Source of the DNA: Malurus cyaneus samueli
Taxonomy: Eukaryota; Chordata; Aves; Passeriformes; Maluridae
DNA: 64,000 nucleotides
Direction of reading: 5' to 3'
NCBI GenBank assembly: GCA_009741485.1
Contig: CM019216.1
Coordinates: 51,041,792-51,105,791 of the forward strand
How positions within the stretch are numbered: position 1 is the first letter of the stretch; each line of letters opens with the position of its first letter. The notes below the pieces were generated by a model. It had not been told where the DNA came from. It worked only from the letters and a program-made list of their open reading frames with translations, and ran no database searches. A program made the translations under genes and the position numbers. Shown here piece after piece: positions 1 through 11,420 of this stretch.

Positions 1-2639
1 CAGTTTCAGTCATAGCAACGTCTGTGAAACAGAGAATAAAACATGAAAAAGCAAAAATTAGTGAGTCCTCAAAATCCTATAACATTTGTTTGGCATTAGT
101 TATTATTCTGAAATTAAAACCTGAAGCAGAAACCTCCCATTGAGGAAAAGCTGCTCATACCTTTCTTTTCTTGGAATAGTCTCTCTTCCCTCAGAAAAAT
201 GCTGAAAATACCAAGAAACAAGCATTCAATTTCTGTAAGTTTTTCCAGCTGGGCAGCTTTGTTCAGCTAAAATATTCTTAATCTCTTAAGCGTGATCAGA
301 TGCCACTTCTTTGCAGGCTGCATGAGTCCTCCTCTGACCTTGTAAATAGAGTTTATACGTATACTCATCTACAGCTCTCGTTTGCAATGCCAGAGGCAAT
401 TTAATTGTTTGGTACTTTCATTAGTCCCCTATTGATTGGCTCCTCTTCCTCCCTGCTGTGCACAGAAAGATACATTTCCTCTTGCTATTTGCTCTTTAAC
501 AAAGCCCTCTTACAGTTCCTTTGGCATTTTGATGATATTTGATACTAACCTTACCTGGTTGTTCTTAAAGCAGCATTTTAATTTAGTATTTTATTTAAAG
601 CAACATTTTAAGTGACTTTATCTGGCCCTCGAAGTTGGACTCTGTACTTAGTAAATCACTTCTCCTCCCTCCAGGGTCTATGAAACTGAGCACTGGGCTG
701 AGAAGGGAGAGGCTTTCCTTACCTAGCTGAAGGCATTCCTGACAAATACTGCAGTGTACCCTCAGAGCATATCCTGTGAAGAACAGCACCCTCACACTCT
801 ATGGGGCGTTGCAGATGGGACACTGGGACCTCTGAGAGCTCAGAGAAGAGTCTGCAATTCCACATGACCCAGTTGGAACCAGATGAGAGCAGCCATGGGA
901 AAATCCTGCCCTGCCTTGTTCCAGTCAGGGGCTGCTACACCAGATCGCTCTGATATATTGGTTTAAAACAGGCTTTCCTTCATGCTGCAAAGCCACACCA
1001 CTCCCAGCCCCTTTCTCCAGCTGCTGCCTTCTATGCTAGGACATTTGGGGACCCTTGGGGAAAGAGATCCTCCAGTGCAGTGTAGAAAGTCTGTGACTTT
1101 GGAGGCAGTGTTCTTATGGCAACTGAGGCTGCTAAACTGCCACATCTGTGTGTTTGCATGTTCCCCAGCCTGCACAGAACAGGGCTGAAGTCACTGGAAG
1201 TGCCAACATGACACTTCATCTGTGCTGAGTCCTTCTGCCAGAATGACTCAACTTCAGCCACGTGATGTGTGAATAAAAATAGGAATAAGCTTGGGCATTG
1301 ATTTATGGTATGAAAGATCAGATATCGAAAGCTAAATTGTTAAGAACTTCCTTTTGATCTGAAAACTAACAAGGAAGATGTGAAAAAGCTCTGATAGCAA
1401 AGTTCTCCACTGCAAAGGTCTTTCTTGATGCCTCAGGAAAATGTCAGCACAAAGGAGCAAAATCCTGGAATGCTTGGGGCATCTCCTCACCCTGAACCCC
1501 ATGTGCCAGACACCTCCTGTCCCTGCCAGCACACTGGGGTTCTCCCACCATGCTGGGAGGGCTGTCGTTTTCTCAGGAAGCTTTCTGGAGGCAGGAGACC
1601 CTTCTCCCTGGCTGGGACACCCCATTTTTTGTTCAGACTTGGCCAGAAATAGCTTAATTTTGTGCAAAGATTTTGCCTATGGAAATAAAGTCATAGAGCT
1701 GGTCTTGGGACAAGTTCTTCATCTTCGTTCAGGGAAGTTGAGTGTCCCATGAGCCACAGCAATTCCTGAGAGGGCTGAGGGCCCTCCAACCCTGCCCCAT
1801 GTTGCAGACTCACCTCCTTCACTGTTGAACGTCTCTGCAGAGCCCCTGAGTGCTTTTCACCATTTAATATGATATCCCAAGAGCCCAGGTGCTTGGAGGT
1901 CTCTGGGGCCCTGGGGGCTGCTCCTGGGCATCCTCAAAGGCCTCCAGCTGATGGCAGCAAGCAGGACAGGGTACAGCCACACAATCCTCTGCACTTCCAG
2001 TCTTTAAAACAAATACAATTTTCTCTTCTGTAGCTTCCACAAATGAGGAAGTTTTAAGTAAATACTGAGAAAAAATGGCCTGATCCCTCCTGCTCTGAGA
2101 GCTCAGTTTTTTGCAGTGTGAACAAACCCTTTCCTTCAGCTCCCGTCTACAGTTAGGCTGCTCAGAGCTCCTCTGCTTTCTTTTGTCTTCACTTTACTCC
2201 CCAAAACAAGCTTGGATATCCCCTGTGGTTGAGGGACAATGCGGCTCCTGTCTTGCCAGGCACCTGGGACTGAGCAGGACAAGTGTTTAGTGTTGCATGG
2301 TTGTCTTGGGAAGCAGCAAACTGAGCAGAAGAAATTGCCACAGCTTATTTGGCATGGGAGGAACCCCTGGATTCCGGGATAAGGTGCCACTGGACACTCA
2401 GGAGCTGCAGATGGTGCAAATTGTGTTTTGCCACTTCTGCCCAGTGCACATGTCTGTCTGTTGGAGGTGGGGTTGATGCCTTAGGATTTTTAGTTTCTCT
2501 ATTTTCATGTATCTGTATTCTTGTACTTCCCTAGTACAGCACTAAAAACTACCGTTCTCCCATCTTTATACAAAACAATCTCTCTCTGAGCCTGAATCCA
2601 AGGACACCTCGCTGCCTCAGAGCCCCAAAATATGTAAAC
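1..2639. other. Unique non-coding stretch
   Basis: No gene, RNA or clear repeat is recognisable here. Open frames are short (the longest is 111 codons), lie on both strands over the same bases and have no recognisable domain, so they look like chance frames. The sequence is ordinary mixed-composition vertebrate DNA with few CpGs. A gene-desert or intronic setting is inferred. Confidence 0.6.
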
Positions 2640-2920
2640 AACAGCGAGTTGGGGGGGAGCAAGTTTGGGGTGATTGACATCATCACCTGTAAAGGTCATT
2701 GGAGAATCAAGACCTAATATGTTAATAAGGCAGAACTTATAAAAGGTGAAGATCTCGTGACTCGGGGTCCATTTTGGGTGTAGCCTCAGGAGGAGGCTTT
2801 GTCTGCCCTAATGTACCAGTGGACCTGTTAGGCCTGGATTAAAGTTGTGTATTCTCATTCTCTTAACTTTGTCTGGCCTCTCTTTCAGATTAGCCTGATT
2901 GATAAGGCATCAGGGTGACA
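2640..2920 (+). mobile_element. LTR-like fragment of an endogenous retrovirus (tentative)
   Basis: The stretch has the order of signals expected in an LTR. A TATA-like TATAAAAGG lies near 2739, a polyadenylation-like ATTAAA near 2840 is followed by a GT/T-rich segment, and the right edge ends in CA near 2920. The segment between TATA and poly(A) signals (about 100 bp) is the right size for an R region. A G-rich run lies near 2650. I could not find a convincing TG left edge or a target-site duplication, so the left boundary is arbitrary and the family is unassigned. No internal retroviral coding sequence is next to it. It could equally be unrelated unique sequence with chance signals. Confidence 0.4.
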
Positions 2921-5900
2921 AAACCAGAACTAAACAAGCAAAGAACAAAAATCACCACCTTTTGAGGAGGCAGAGCTGAAGGCAGCTTGGAAGTCAAGTG
3001 TTTTCCAACCGGCTGGAACAACAGCCTGAAAATGTGATGCTGCAGTCACGGTGTACAAGCGCTGGCCTTGTAGGAGAGCTGAGCTGAGACAGACCAGCTT
3101 GCACACAGATAATGGATGGATAAAAAGGACATTTACAGGAGCCATTCCCAACACATTGAAGCAGTTTTAAAACCTGCTGCCAAAGGTCAAAGCCAGCAAG
3201 AATAAAGTGTTGGAGAGAAGAGCAGAGAATCGTAGGTGTTGCCCTGGTTTCAGATCCACTGCATTAAATGAAACCCACGGACAATCACAGAAAATGGGCC
3301 ATGACCAAGTGAAAACAAGCCCACAACACTCAGTGCATTCACTCCTGTCCCACTGACATGCTGGAAGGATCATCCAGACAAAACCAGTTCAATTTTGCAT
3401 GGACAGGTGGGGTTTATGGAAATGGCATGTGGGCAGGAGTGCCAGGATGTCCATGTCCTGCCTTTATGTGCACAGGCCCTGAGGAAAAGGGAAATTTTTT
3501 ATCTGAAATAAGCTGTAGATCACCAAAATAACACCTGTCAAACATCTGAAAGCACTTACATTTCAGCCACCACCTGGACTAAAGTATCTGTGCTGAAAGG
3601 CAGCAGAGCAGATTTTAGGGACAGCGATTTTCCTCTCTCCAGAGAGTGGACAGGTGTCTTGCCTGTGCCTGGCAGTGTGGGGTGACAGGGCTGCTGTCCC
3701 CAGCTCTCTTTCCCTGCCCCACACAGTCCCACTCATTATCATGTTGAACACCCACTGTGGGTTCCTGCCCTGTTTTCCTACAAATGCATCCAGCTTTCTC
3801 TGGAAAACAAGAGGTTTCTTCATCTCTGTAAGCAGCTTGCCCCACTAAGTGCTCTTGCTGGTAAGAATGATCCTAATTGCTGATTGGATTTATCTGGATT
3901 TGCATTCCAGGAAGAGTTGGTTTTGGTTTTGTTTTGTGTTTCCTTTTTCTCTGATAAATTAAGGCAGCTCTTTATATCTTTTATTTTCCACCAGGAAGGA
4001 TACATTTACACTGCAATCATGCCACTTTTATTACCACAGTTATCACCTGGTAACTGAATCAGGCTGAACAAATCCTATCAGAAGTGATTCTCCATTTTTA
4101 TTTTTAATTATTACTTTTCCTAGGACTTATGGCAGGCTGCTCTGTATATATTGCACTGCATTATTCACAATGATAATATTTTTAAAACAATTTGCACTAT
4201 ATTATCACTCTTCCACAGCATCTGAAACTTCTGTTCTCTTAATACAGAAAAGCTTTCTCAGTAAAATCTGTTAGGATGCGGGGATAGGTTGCTTATATCT
4301 ACTGGCTTTAATTTATTCCCTGACTTTTCTTAACTTCCTTAGGAGTTACCAGTGACATCCTAACAAGATACAGTTTGCTTAAAATATTTCCAAATACAGA
4401 ACAAAATATGGAATAAACATGCAGATTTCTTTAATTATGCACAGAAATGAAATGGTTGATTAGTTGTCAGTGGGATTCATAGAGATGTGCACCCACTTTT
4501 ATAATTTTTTATATTAGGTGGAAACATCAACAGCAACCAGAAACTTTAAGATCACTCATCTTGTTGCGTGCCATCACTGGGGTTTGTGTCACTTTGAGCA
4601 GCACAGCCAGTGCGTGGGAGATCAAGCAGAAGTGGTGCTGCTGCTATTTATAACCCATTTTCTTTTAAAGCAAAAGAGACTTTAAAAATAGCAAGATTAT
4701 TTATAACTAATGGACACCACCCAGCAGAGTGCACAGGGAGATGTGTGCTCACACAGATAACTCTGAGTTCTTCAGCTTAACTGAATGTGAGGCAGGTCCA
4801 GCACAGCATGTAAACAAAATTCATCTTATGGCTCATTTGCTCTGTCACAAATGTTCAGGCTTGTGCCCCACCAGCCTGGAACAGAAACAGAAAATTGGGG
4901 TATATATTCATCCATTAACACAAACCATATATTCATCCATTAACACAAACCCTCAATACACTATCTCTGTTTTGCTTCAGTCTCTTCTCCAGACCGATGT
5001 TGAGGGGATTTTTGCTTTAATGCAGAGATCTAAACCATAATGTGTTATTTCATCATTCATTAACTCAGCCTATATATTTGATAATAATAAAAATCTGGAC
5101 CAAATGTGAGGACTGATAAAATGAAGAGATCCTATTGGCAGTAAAAGTCGGTCAGGCTTTTCACAGTCCCATTGATACATTTTGAGGACATATTTAACAA
5201 CATCAAAGGGGAAACAGATCTTTGAACCCGCATATCTCTGTTACACCAAACCATTGCTTCAGGCACAGGAAGGAAAATATTGCAAGCACTATTAAGTTAC
5301 TAGGACACTGTGTAAATGTATTCCTTTGGATTTTTCTCTCCTGGTTTATTTGACATATTAGAAAATCTGTGCAAGGATTGCCCAATGATCACACAATAGA
5401 CAGCATTGCAATGAACATAAAGAATGTATATTCAGGAAGGGAAGCTTTTTTAGTTGTTATGAGTATCATACAATCAAAGACACAGCAGTCAGATTTTTGT
5501 AAATATTCACTGACATGTTTTTACCCTGAATGTGAAAAGAAAATTCATCTTGCCAGGAGAGCTACCAGCTCTCTTTGTGAGCAGGTGACACCAAAGGCAC
5601 CTGCTTTTGGAAATTCCTCAGAGAAATCTTGTTATTAGAGCTCTCCTACCATGCTGTCCATTCTCCCAGGTAAATGTGCCTCTGAAAGGTGTGTGAGGTT
5701 CAAAGGCTGGAGAAGAGAAGTGCTAGAGTCCCAAAGGTCCAGCAGGAAAAGCAGAGATGCTGCTGTCTTGGCAGGTGGACAGGGAATGCCATAAAAAGGA
5801 GCAAAGAGCCACATCCAACATCCCTGTTAGAAACTGGGAGTGTGGGAAAAGGAGATGCAGCAGCCTCTGATGGCTCATTAGTCTACTCCCACAGCTTGAT

Positions 5901-6659
5901 TAGATCAGTTGGGTCAGTTTTCTAAAGGCTCCGGATGATTGAATTAGTCAAGGATAGTTCAGATTATTTCTGCCTTACTGCCATCATTACAGTATTATAA
6001 ACATATCAATTAGAAGAGTTTGCTCTGACAGGATTCCTGCTGTTACTATTTCAATGCCTCTTATTGTAAAGAAAACCACCTTGGTGGTAGCCCTGGGGAG
6101 GCTGTGGCAGCTGAGTGTGTTGGAATGCCTCGGCTCGGGAGCCAAGGAATATCTCTCTTCTTCCTGGGAAAGCACACATGACTGGACATGATGTAAAGGA
6201 AGCAGTGCTATGAGGCCCAGACCCCAGGTTTGGGTGGCAAAGCTTTTATTTATCTAAAAAAGAAAACTCAGCTATGCTTGTTTTTGAGAATTTTGGGGGC
6301 ATTGCCCACCACCATGAGCTTGTCACCCCCCTGTTACATCAGTCCCAATGCCATGTCCCCCTCCCACTGGGAAATAGCTGGTCAACTCTTTTTTCTGGAC
6401 ACTCCAGGAGTGTGCTGCAAAGATGCAATAACCATGGTGTGCACTGGGCTTTTGAGATTTACTCACAGAGATTCGATCTTCACACCTAACACTTTGCAGC
6501 AGAAAAATTAAATCTTTAGACTGAAAGAGTCTCATCTGTATTTCGTCAAAGCAGTAACAAGAACAATACTGTGGGACAGCAGTACAAACATTAAAGTATT
6601 AAATATGATGAAATCCTTACCTGAATAATTGTGGATGAGCTAACAGATCAATGATGGTA
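2921..6659. other. Unique non-coding stretch with one short tandem duplication
   Basis: No gene is recognisable. About 4080-4460 is AT-rich. The only internal structure I can support is the 25-bp duplication at 4902-4951, listed separately. Open frames are at most about 100 codons and look like chance. Confidence 0.6.
4902..4951. repeat. Exact 25-bp tandem duplication
   Basis: A 25-bp unit containing ATATATTCATCCATTAACAC occurs twice with no mismatch (4902-4926 and 4927-4951). Perfect identity between the copies suggests a recent slippage or duplication event. It also makes a short peptide duplication in the overlapping 103-codon frame, which is not evidence of coding. Confidence 0.95.
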
Positions 6660-6930
6660 GAATCATAGAATTACTAAGTCTGGAAAGGACGTCTAAAATT
6701 ACCAAATCCAAGCATTAACCCAGCACTGCCAAGTCCGCCATTAAAACATGTCCCCAAGTGCCACATCTACATGTCTTTCAAGTGTCTCCAGGGATGGTGA
6801 CTCAGCCACTTCCCTGGGCAGGCTTTCCAATGCCTGACCTCCCTTTCAGTGAAGAAATTTTTCCTGTTGTCCAATCTAAACCTCTCCTGACACAACTTGA
6901 GGCCATTTTTTCTCATGCTGTCACTTGTTA
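6660..6930 (-). mobile_element. CR1 LINE 3' fragment
   Basis: The left edge AATCATAGAATTACTAAG is the reverse complement of a CR1 3' terminus, so the element reads on the minus strand. Further CR1 landmarks follow in order: CAGCACTGCCAAGTCC, CCCCAAGTGCCACATCTACA, CTCCAGGGATGGTGACTCA, CTTCCCTGGGCAG and AACTTGAGGCCATTT. It is 5'-truncated, as nearly all avian CR1 copies are; only the 3' UTR and the end of the ORF2 region remain, with no intact coding sequence. Divergence from the remembered family pattern is moderate. Confidence 0.92.
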
Positions 6931-8120
6931 CCAATTAAGATTTTCAAGAACTGGAGGGCATTTCCAAATACTGCTTTCCAAAGGCTTGTAGTTAAACTGC
7001 AGATCTGTGCTCTGACCTTGGGATTATGAGATCTTAAAGTTTTCCCGTCAGTCACCACACATCAGGAATATTTTGTTATGTATATTGATTGTGATGATTT
7101 GTAAAACCAAATGGCGTGTGGAACCCTAAAGTTCTGAATATGCCATTTATTTGCAACAAATACATACCTCTTCCAAAGCACACCCGCCTTCTCATGGAGC
7201 CTGCAGAATGGGTGGATCTTTCTTCCTAATGCCTCAAAACTGTTAAATTCATGAAACAACACTCAGATGACATAATTATTAGCATTGAAGGCTGATCCCC
7301 TAAGCAAAAATTGTGGAAAGAGGCCTTTGATGAGAGGTTGGCTGCTGTAGCCAGAGGTGGTCTGGCCCTGCAGTCCCAGGCTGGCTCCAGCTGATGCTTT
7401 GCCAGTGCATTGATGCAGCACAAGAAAGCGCTGCTGCACCGCTCTGTCCATCTGCGTTGAAATTGTTGCTACTTTTGCATCTCGGCCCCATGGGTGGTCA
7501 CATTAATGACTCAAAGAGTGCTCCTACCCATCCTATTATCCTTCCTTTCGGAGCTTCCTCTGTGTCTGCTCATCCTCCCTGTGCTCAGAACCAGCCTGTG
7601 TTGGTATCAGGTATTTCTGCTGCCTTTCTTCACTGCGCCGTGCGAAAGGGTGGCTGGAACACAGACCCGAGGTTGCATTTCCCAGAACAGACCTGTCTGG
7701 CTGTGTTATCCCTGTTCCTCTGCACACAGCAGGCTGGGGATTTCAGCTGCACAAGCCCCCCGTGTCCCTGCATCCCTTCAGCCTCCCACACGGCGTGTGG
7801 TGACATGAGGGGAGCCCGTGGTGCAGCATTTCTGCTCCTCTGGCACTGGGTGTGGTGGGGACCAGCAGCAGCTGCCCAGCAATCGCAGCACCATCAATGC
7901 TGGGTGGAACAGCCTTTTCTGCCCTTTAGCAGAAGAGAAGGATGTGCTGAGCAGGAGTTTGGAACACCCAAAAATGTCGGAGGAGGACACTGACAGTAGC
8001 AGCAGCACGGAAGAAATCACAACTGCAGCTAAGACAGAAAAAGTACTTTCTGACCTGTGGGTCAAAAGTCTTTTCTTCACAAGCTGCGGGTTTCCAGAGC
8101 ACCTTAGGAAGGTGACATAC

Positions 8121-8165
8121 AAAAAAAAAAAAAAAAACAAAAAAAAAACCCCAAAAAACACAACC
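8121..8165. repeat. A-rich low-complexity tract
   Basis: A run of 17 A residues, then interrupted A/C sequence up to 8165. It is immediately followed by a 28-bp tandem duplication. It might be the decayed tail of a retroposed sequence, but nothing recognisable lies upstream, so simple-sequence expansion is the safer reading. Confidence 0.9.
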
Positions 8166-8175
8166 CAACAAAACA

Positions 8176-8231
8176 ATCCCTAATTCATGTAAGTGAAGGT
8201 CTTATCCCTAATTCATGTAAGTAAAGGTCTT
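8176..8231. repeat. 28-bp tandem duplication, two copies
   Basis: The unit begins ATCCCTAATTCATGTAAGT and ends AAAGGTCTT or GAAGGTCTT. Copies are 8176-8203 and 8204-8231 and differ at one base (G versus A). The near-identity points to a fairly recent duplication. It starts only about 10 bp after the A-rich tract. Confidence 0.95.
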
Positions 8232-9035
8232 CTATTCAATTTCAGACAAAGGTCAGGAGCATCTATAATCACACACCTTGGAAGTCTCCAGCTCTGTTAC
8301 TCCGTTCATTTCTACTGGAGTCTGCATCAGCATTGAAGTTCACATTCACCAGATTACTCTTGCCCTTATCATGCCCAAAAGGAAAAAAGATATGGTTCAG
8401 GCCAACCTGAAAATCAGATCCGTGGGCTGTTTCAAAACCCGTCACTTTAAATTGGAGTTTTGACTACGGAGAATTAACAATTGTCAAGTCACATCCACAG
8501 CTTTCAGAGGCCTTTTTGCTCAAGGATGTCTGCTACACTTTTACATTTTCTCACATTCTCAGTGTTTTGCTCAGCACCAAGGAGGCTGCAGACAGCTGAA
8601 GGAGGAGGAAGGAGGAGGAAGGAAGAGAGCAGGGCCCCAGGGGGAGCTGCCATAGCTGGAAAGCTCCATCTCCTTGCCAGGGACAAGGGACACAACTGTA
8701 AATTTCTGCTGAAGAATGCAAACCCACAGAGTCTGATTACCCACAGAGTCTGACTTATTGCATCAATCATTTAAAATCAAATAGTAAAAAGGGAAAAAAA
8801 TTCAACATATTTTCAGCAAGTGGAAAGTATTGCATTAAGGAGGTTGAGTCTCTCACTGCCACTCTCTGATCACAGTGCTGCTTCTGCATCTGCTGTGTAG
8901 GTTTAGCTGGAAATGTTTTCTAGGGACAGGAAGACAATTAGACAAGTACCTGTGAAAAATGTTGGGGTGGGTTGGGTTTTTTTGGTCTGTATCAGAAGGA
9001 GAACACTGCCAAGATGCTATGAAAACAAAAATATG

Positions 9036-9380
9036 GAATCATAGAATTCTTTAGGTTGTAAAAGACCTTTATCAAGTCCAACCATTAATCCAGCACTGCC
9101 AAGTCCGACATTAACCCATGTACCCAAGTGCCCCAACTACACATCTTTTAAATAACTCTAAGACTGCTGACTGAACCCCTTCCCTGGGCAGCCTGTCCCA
9201 ATACTTGACAACCTTTTCAATGGTGATATTTTTGTAGTACCCAATCTACACATCCCCTGGTACAGTTTGAGGCCATTTCTCCTCATCCTAACACCTGTTG
9301 TTTGGGAAAAGAGGCAGACCCTCCTGCATACAACCTCTTTTCAGGTAGTTGTAGAGAGTGATGAGGTCTCCCCTGAGCCA
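9036..9380 (-). mobile_element. CR1 LINE 3' fragment
   Basis: Begins with AATCATAGAATTCTTTAGG, the reverse complement of a CR1 end, followed by CAAGTCCAACCATTAA, CAGCACTGCCAAGTCC, CTTCCCTGGGCAGCCTGT, TTTGAGGCCATTTCTCCTC and AGGTAGTTGTAGAGAGTGAT. It extends further into the element than the 6.66 kb copy and then stops at a 5' truncation near 9380. There is no coding capacity. It is close in family to the copies at 6660 and 44443. Confidence 0.92.
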
Positions 9381-10959
9381 GGGAGAACTTTTCTTTTTCC
9401 CTGCTGCTAACTGGGCATGTGACATGATGAAAAGCTCTACTTGGCTTTCTCTTCACTCACACATATAATATATAATACATATATACATGCATCATTGTAA
9501 ATATTAAAGAACATCCATTTTTTCCAGACTTATTGTGTAGCATTGAAGTGGGATCAGGTGGTGGGAGCCATTGTTTCTTGCATGCTTGCCTTTGGAAACA
9601 TAAAATTTCATTCTCTTTTGAAGATGCATCTTTTTGCTTTCACCAGTGACACCAGCTCTATTTTTTCCCTCAGACCATGTCACTGCACTTTCACAGCAGC
9701 AGCTGAGAAAAAAATGTATTAATGGCTCTTGGCTCATAGTCAGGCTGAGCCGTGCTGGCATGGCAGTGCTATGGAAGGGCTAATTGCAGATAGGAGACCT
9801 GCTGAGTTACACATGCTGAACATGGGGCTGATTTCTTGTGCCTTTCTCTCACACTCCCTCCCTCTGGTGCCTGTCTAGTTCATTCCAGCAGTGCTGACAG
9901 AAATTTCTGTGAATGGACAGATGGGGTGGGGGCAAGGGTCTCAATCTGCCCCAACCCTATGGTGAGGGTTTTCCTTCACTGAAGCACTTTCCCTCTGTTT
10001 GCTCAGGTCAGCCTGCTTGGCTGGACAACCTGCCTTTTGGCTAAATACCACATTTTAAGTACCAGATCCCCAAATCTGCAGATGAAGGGTGTCCTTAGTT
10101 CTCAATAGACCTTCCCACACAGAAAGTAATTTGAATTTCAATCGTGGTATAAAATGTGGTGTATACTCCACAAAGCAACTGAAGGCAGGCTGCGAATACA
10201 TAAATGAGCTTCATTTTAGTTGCTTTCAAATTCCTTCTGTGCAATTTTTTCGGTTCTTATTTACTGTAATCAACATCCATCTGATGGTAATTTGTAGGCA
10301 ATTGTGCACTACAGTTTGCTCAACATTCACAGAAAAACTGCATGTTTCTGGAACCTGAGGTAACTCCACAAACACTAGAACTCTGGGTAGAAGATGAAAA
10401 GGCCTTGTAACAGGACGCTCCAGAAAACCATATTGGGAAGAACAAATAGGCACCAGTGGCTCCAAGCAGTTTTTTACATCAGGATTATTCCAAAGACAAA
10501 AAAACTTCACAATAGATACAGTTCTTCAACCGCTGTGGGCTGTGGCAGGCTAAGTCATGGGGATTCAGCATCTCCCATTGGAGAGATTTTCTACTGAGCC
10601 TCTTCCTCCTGCCCTCCTCTCAGCCTCTGGGTGGGTGATGGATTAATACATTCTGCTGTGAGATCAGCTGTGGTGTGAGGAGAGCAGGTAGCACCTGTGA
10701 GTGCGTGTTTGGGTCTCCTGAGGAGCTGAAGCAACACAAGGATTTTGACAAATTTGTTCAGCTGCTAGCATTGTGCAAAGTGCCTCTCTTGGCACCGCTG
10801 TTTCTGTCCACGCTGCTTTCACTTCTCATGCAGCCTCCTGCATGCAAAACCAGATTTTATTGTAGGAAGAATAACAGAGGCGGAAAATGCCTGGTGTTTA
10901 ATGCTCTGTTATTTCAGCTTCGTGATTGCTGTTTCAGATGTTGAATGGGCTCTTAGTGC

Positions 10960-11420
10960 TGGCGGTACCAGGTGAGAGAGGCGTTAGTTTGAGCTTTGCC
11001 AGGCTGACATCAATAAACTCACCCACACCCTCACACTTCTCCCTGATCACAACTGAATAGCTCATTAGCCTTGCTCCAGCTATTATCTTGGCACAGCACT
11101 TTTTAACTGATACAGTCCTTCCTTGGAGCAGTAATGAGGTGTTTATATTTGTGAGGAATCGTGCACAATTATAGACATGAGCAATAACCAATATGCCAAA
11201 GGTCAGCGCAGCCACCGGGCTCATGTGGCTGTAAGAAGTGAGCTTGGTGTGAAAAAAACTATTGCAACTGCACACAGATAACCTGATCCTCTCAGGCAAA
11301 TCCGGCGAGATGCTATCCTGGGGAGAAAATGGCACAGCCAGCGTGAAACAGCAATTTACAGGGGCTGAGCAGCATGAGAAGATCTTAAGCAGTAAGAAGA
11401 GCATTTCCCCTGCAGTTCTG
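10960..11420. other. Candidate conserved non-coding block
   Basis: A moderately GC-rich, repeat-free block inside an AT-rich stretch. It keeps several CpGs (for example in AGCGCAGCCACCGGGC and CCGGCGAGA) and has homeodomain-like TTAAT/ATTA words. A 163-codon minus-strand frame (10934-11425) covers it. Its translation has a hydrophobic start and one membrane-like stretch near residues 68-90, but I recognise no protein family and no splice-site context. An enhancer-like conserved element and a chance open frame are the two main readings; I favour a non-coding function or none. Conservation is a guess made without an alignment. Confidence 0.25.

Larger units (their letters stand above)
6931..9035. 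other. Non-coding stretch between two CR1 fragments
   Basis: No recognisable gene. It contains the longest open frame of the window (199 codons, 7394-7993, plus strand), with alternative frames open on both strands over the same bases and no recognisable domain; I treat it as chance in a locally GC-richer segment. An A-rich tract, a 28-bp duplication (both listed separately) and a purine-rich GGAGGA run near 8600-8630 also lie here. Confidence 0.55.

Noticed and set aside
7394..7993. 199-codon open frame, longest of the window
   Set aside because: No recognisable domain, low-complexity composition rich in Cys/Pro/Ser/Ala, and competing frames open on both strands over the same bases; typical of chance in GC-richer DNA.
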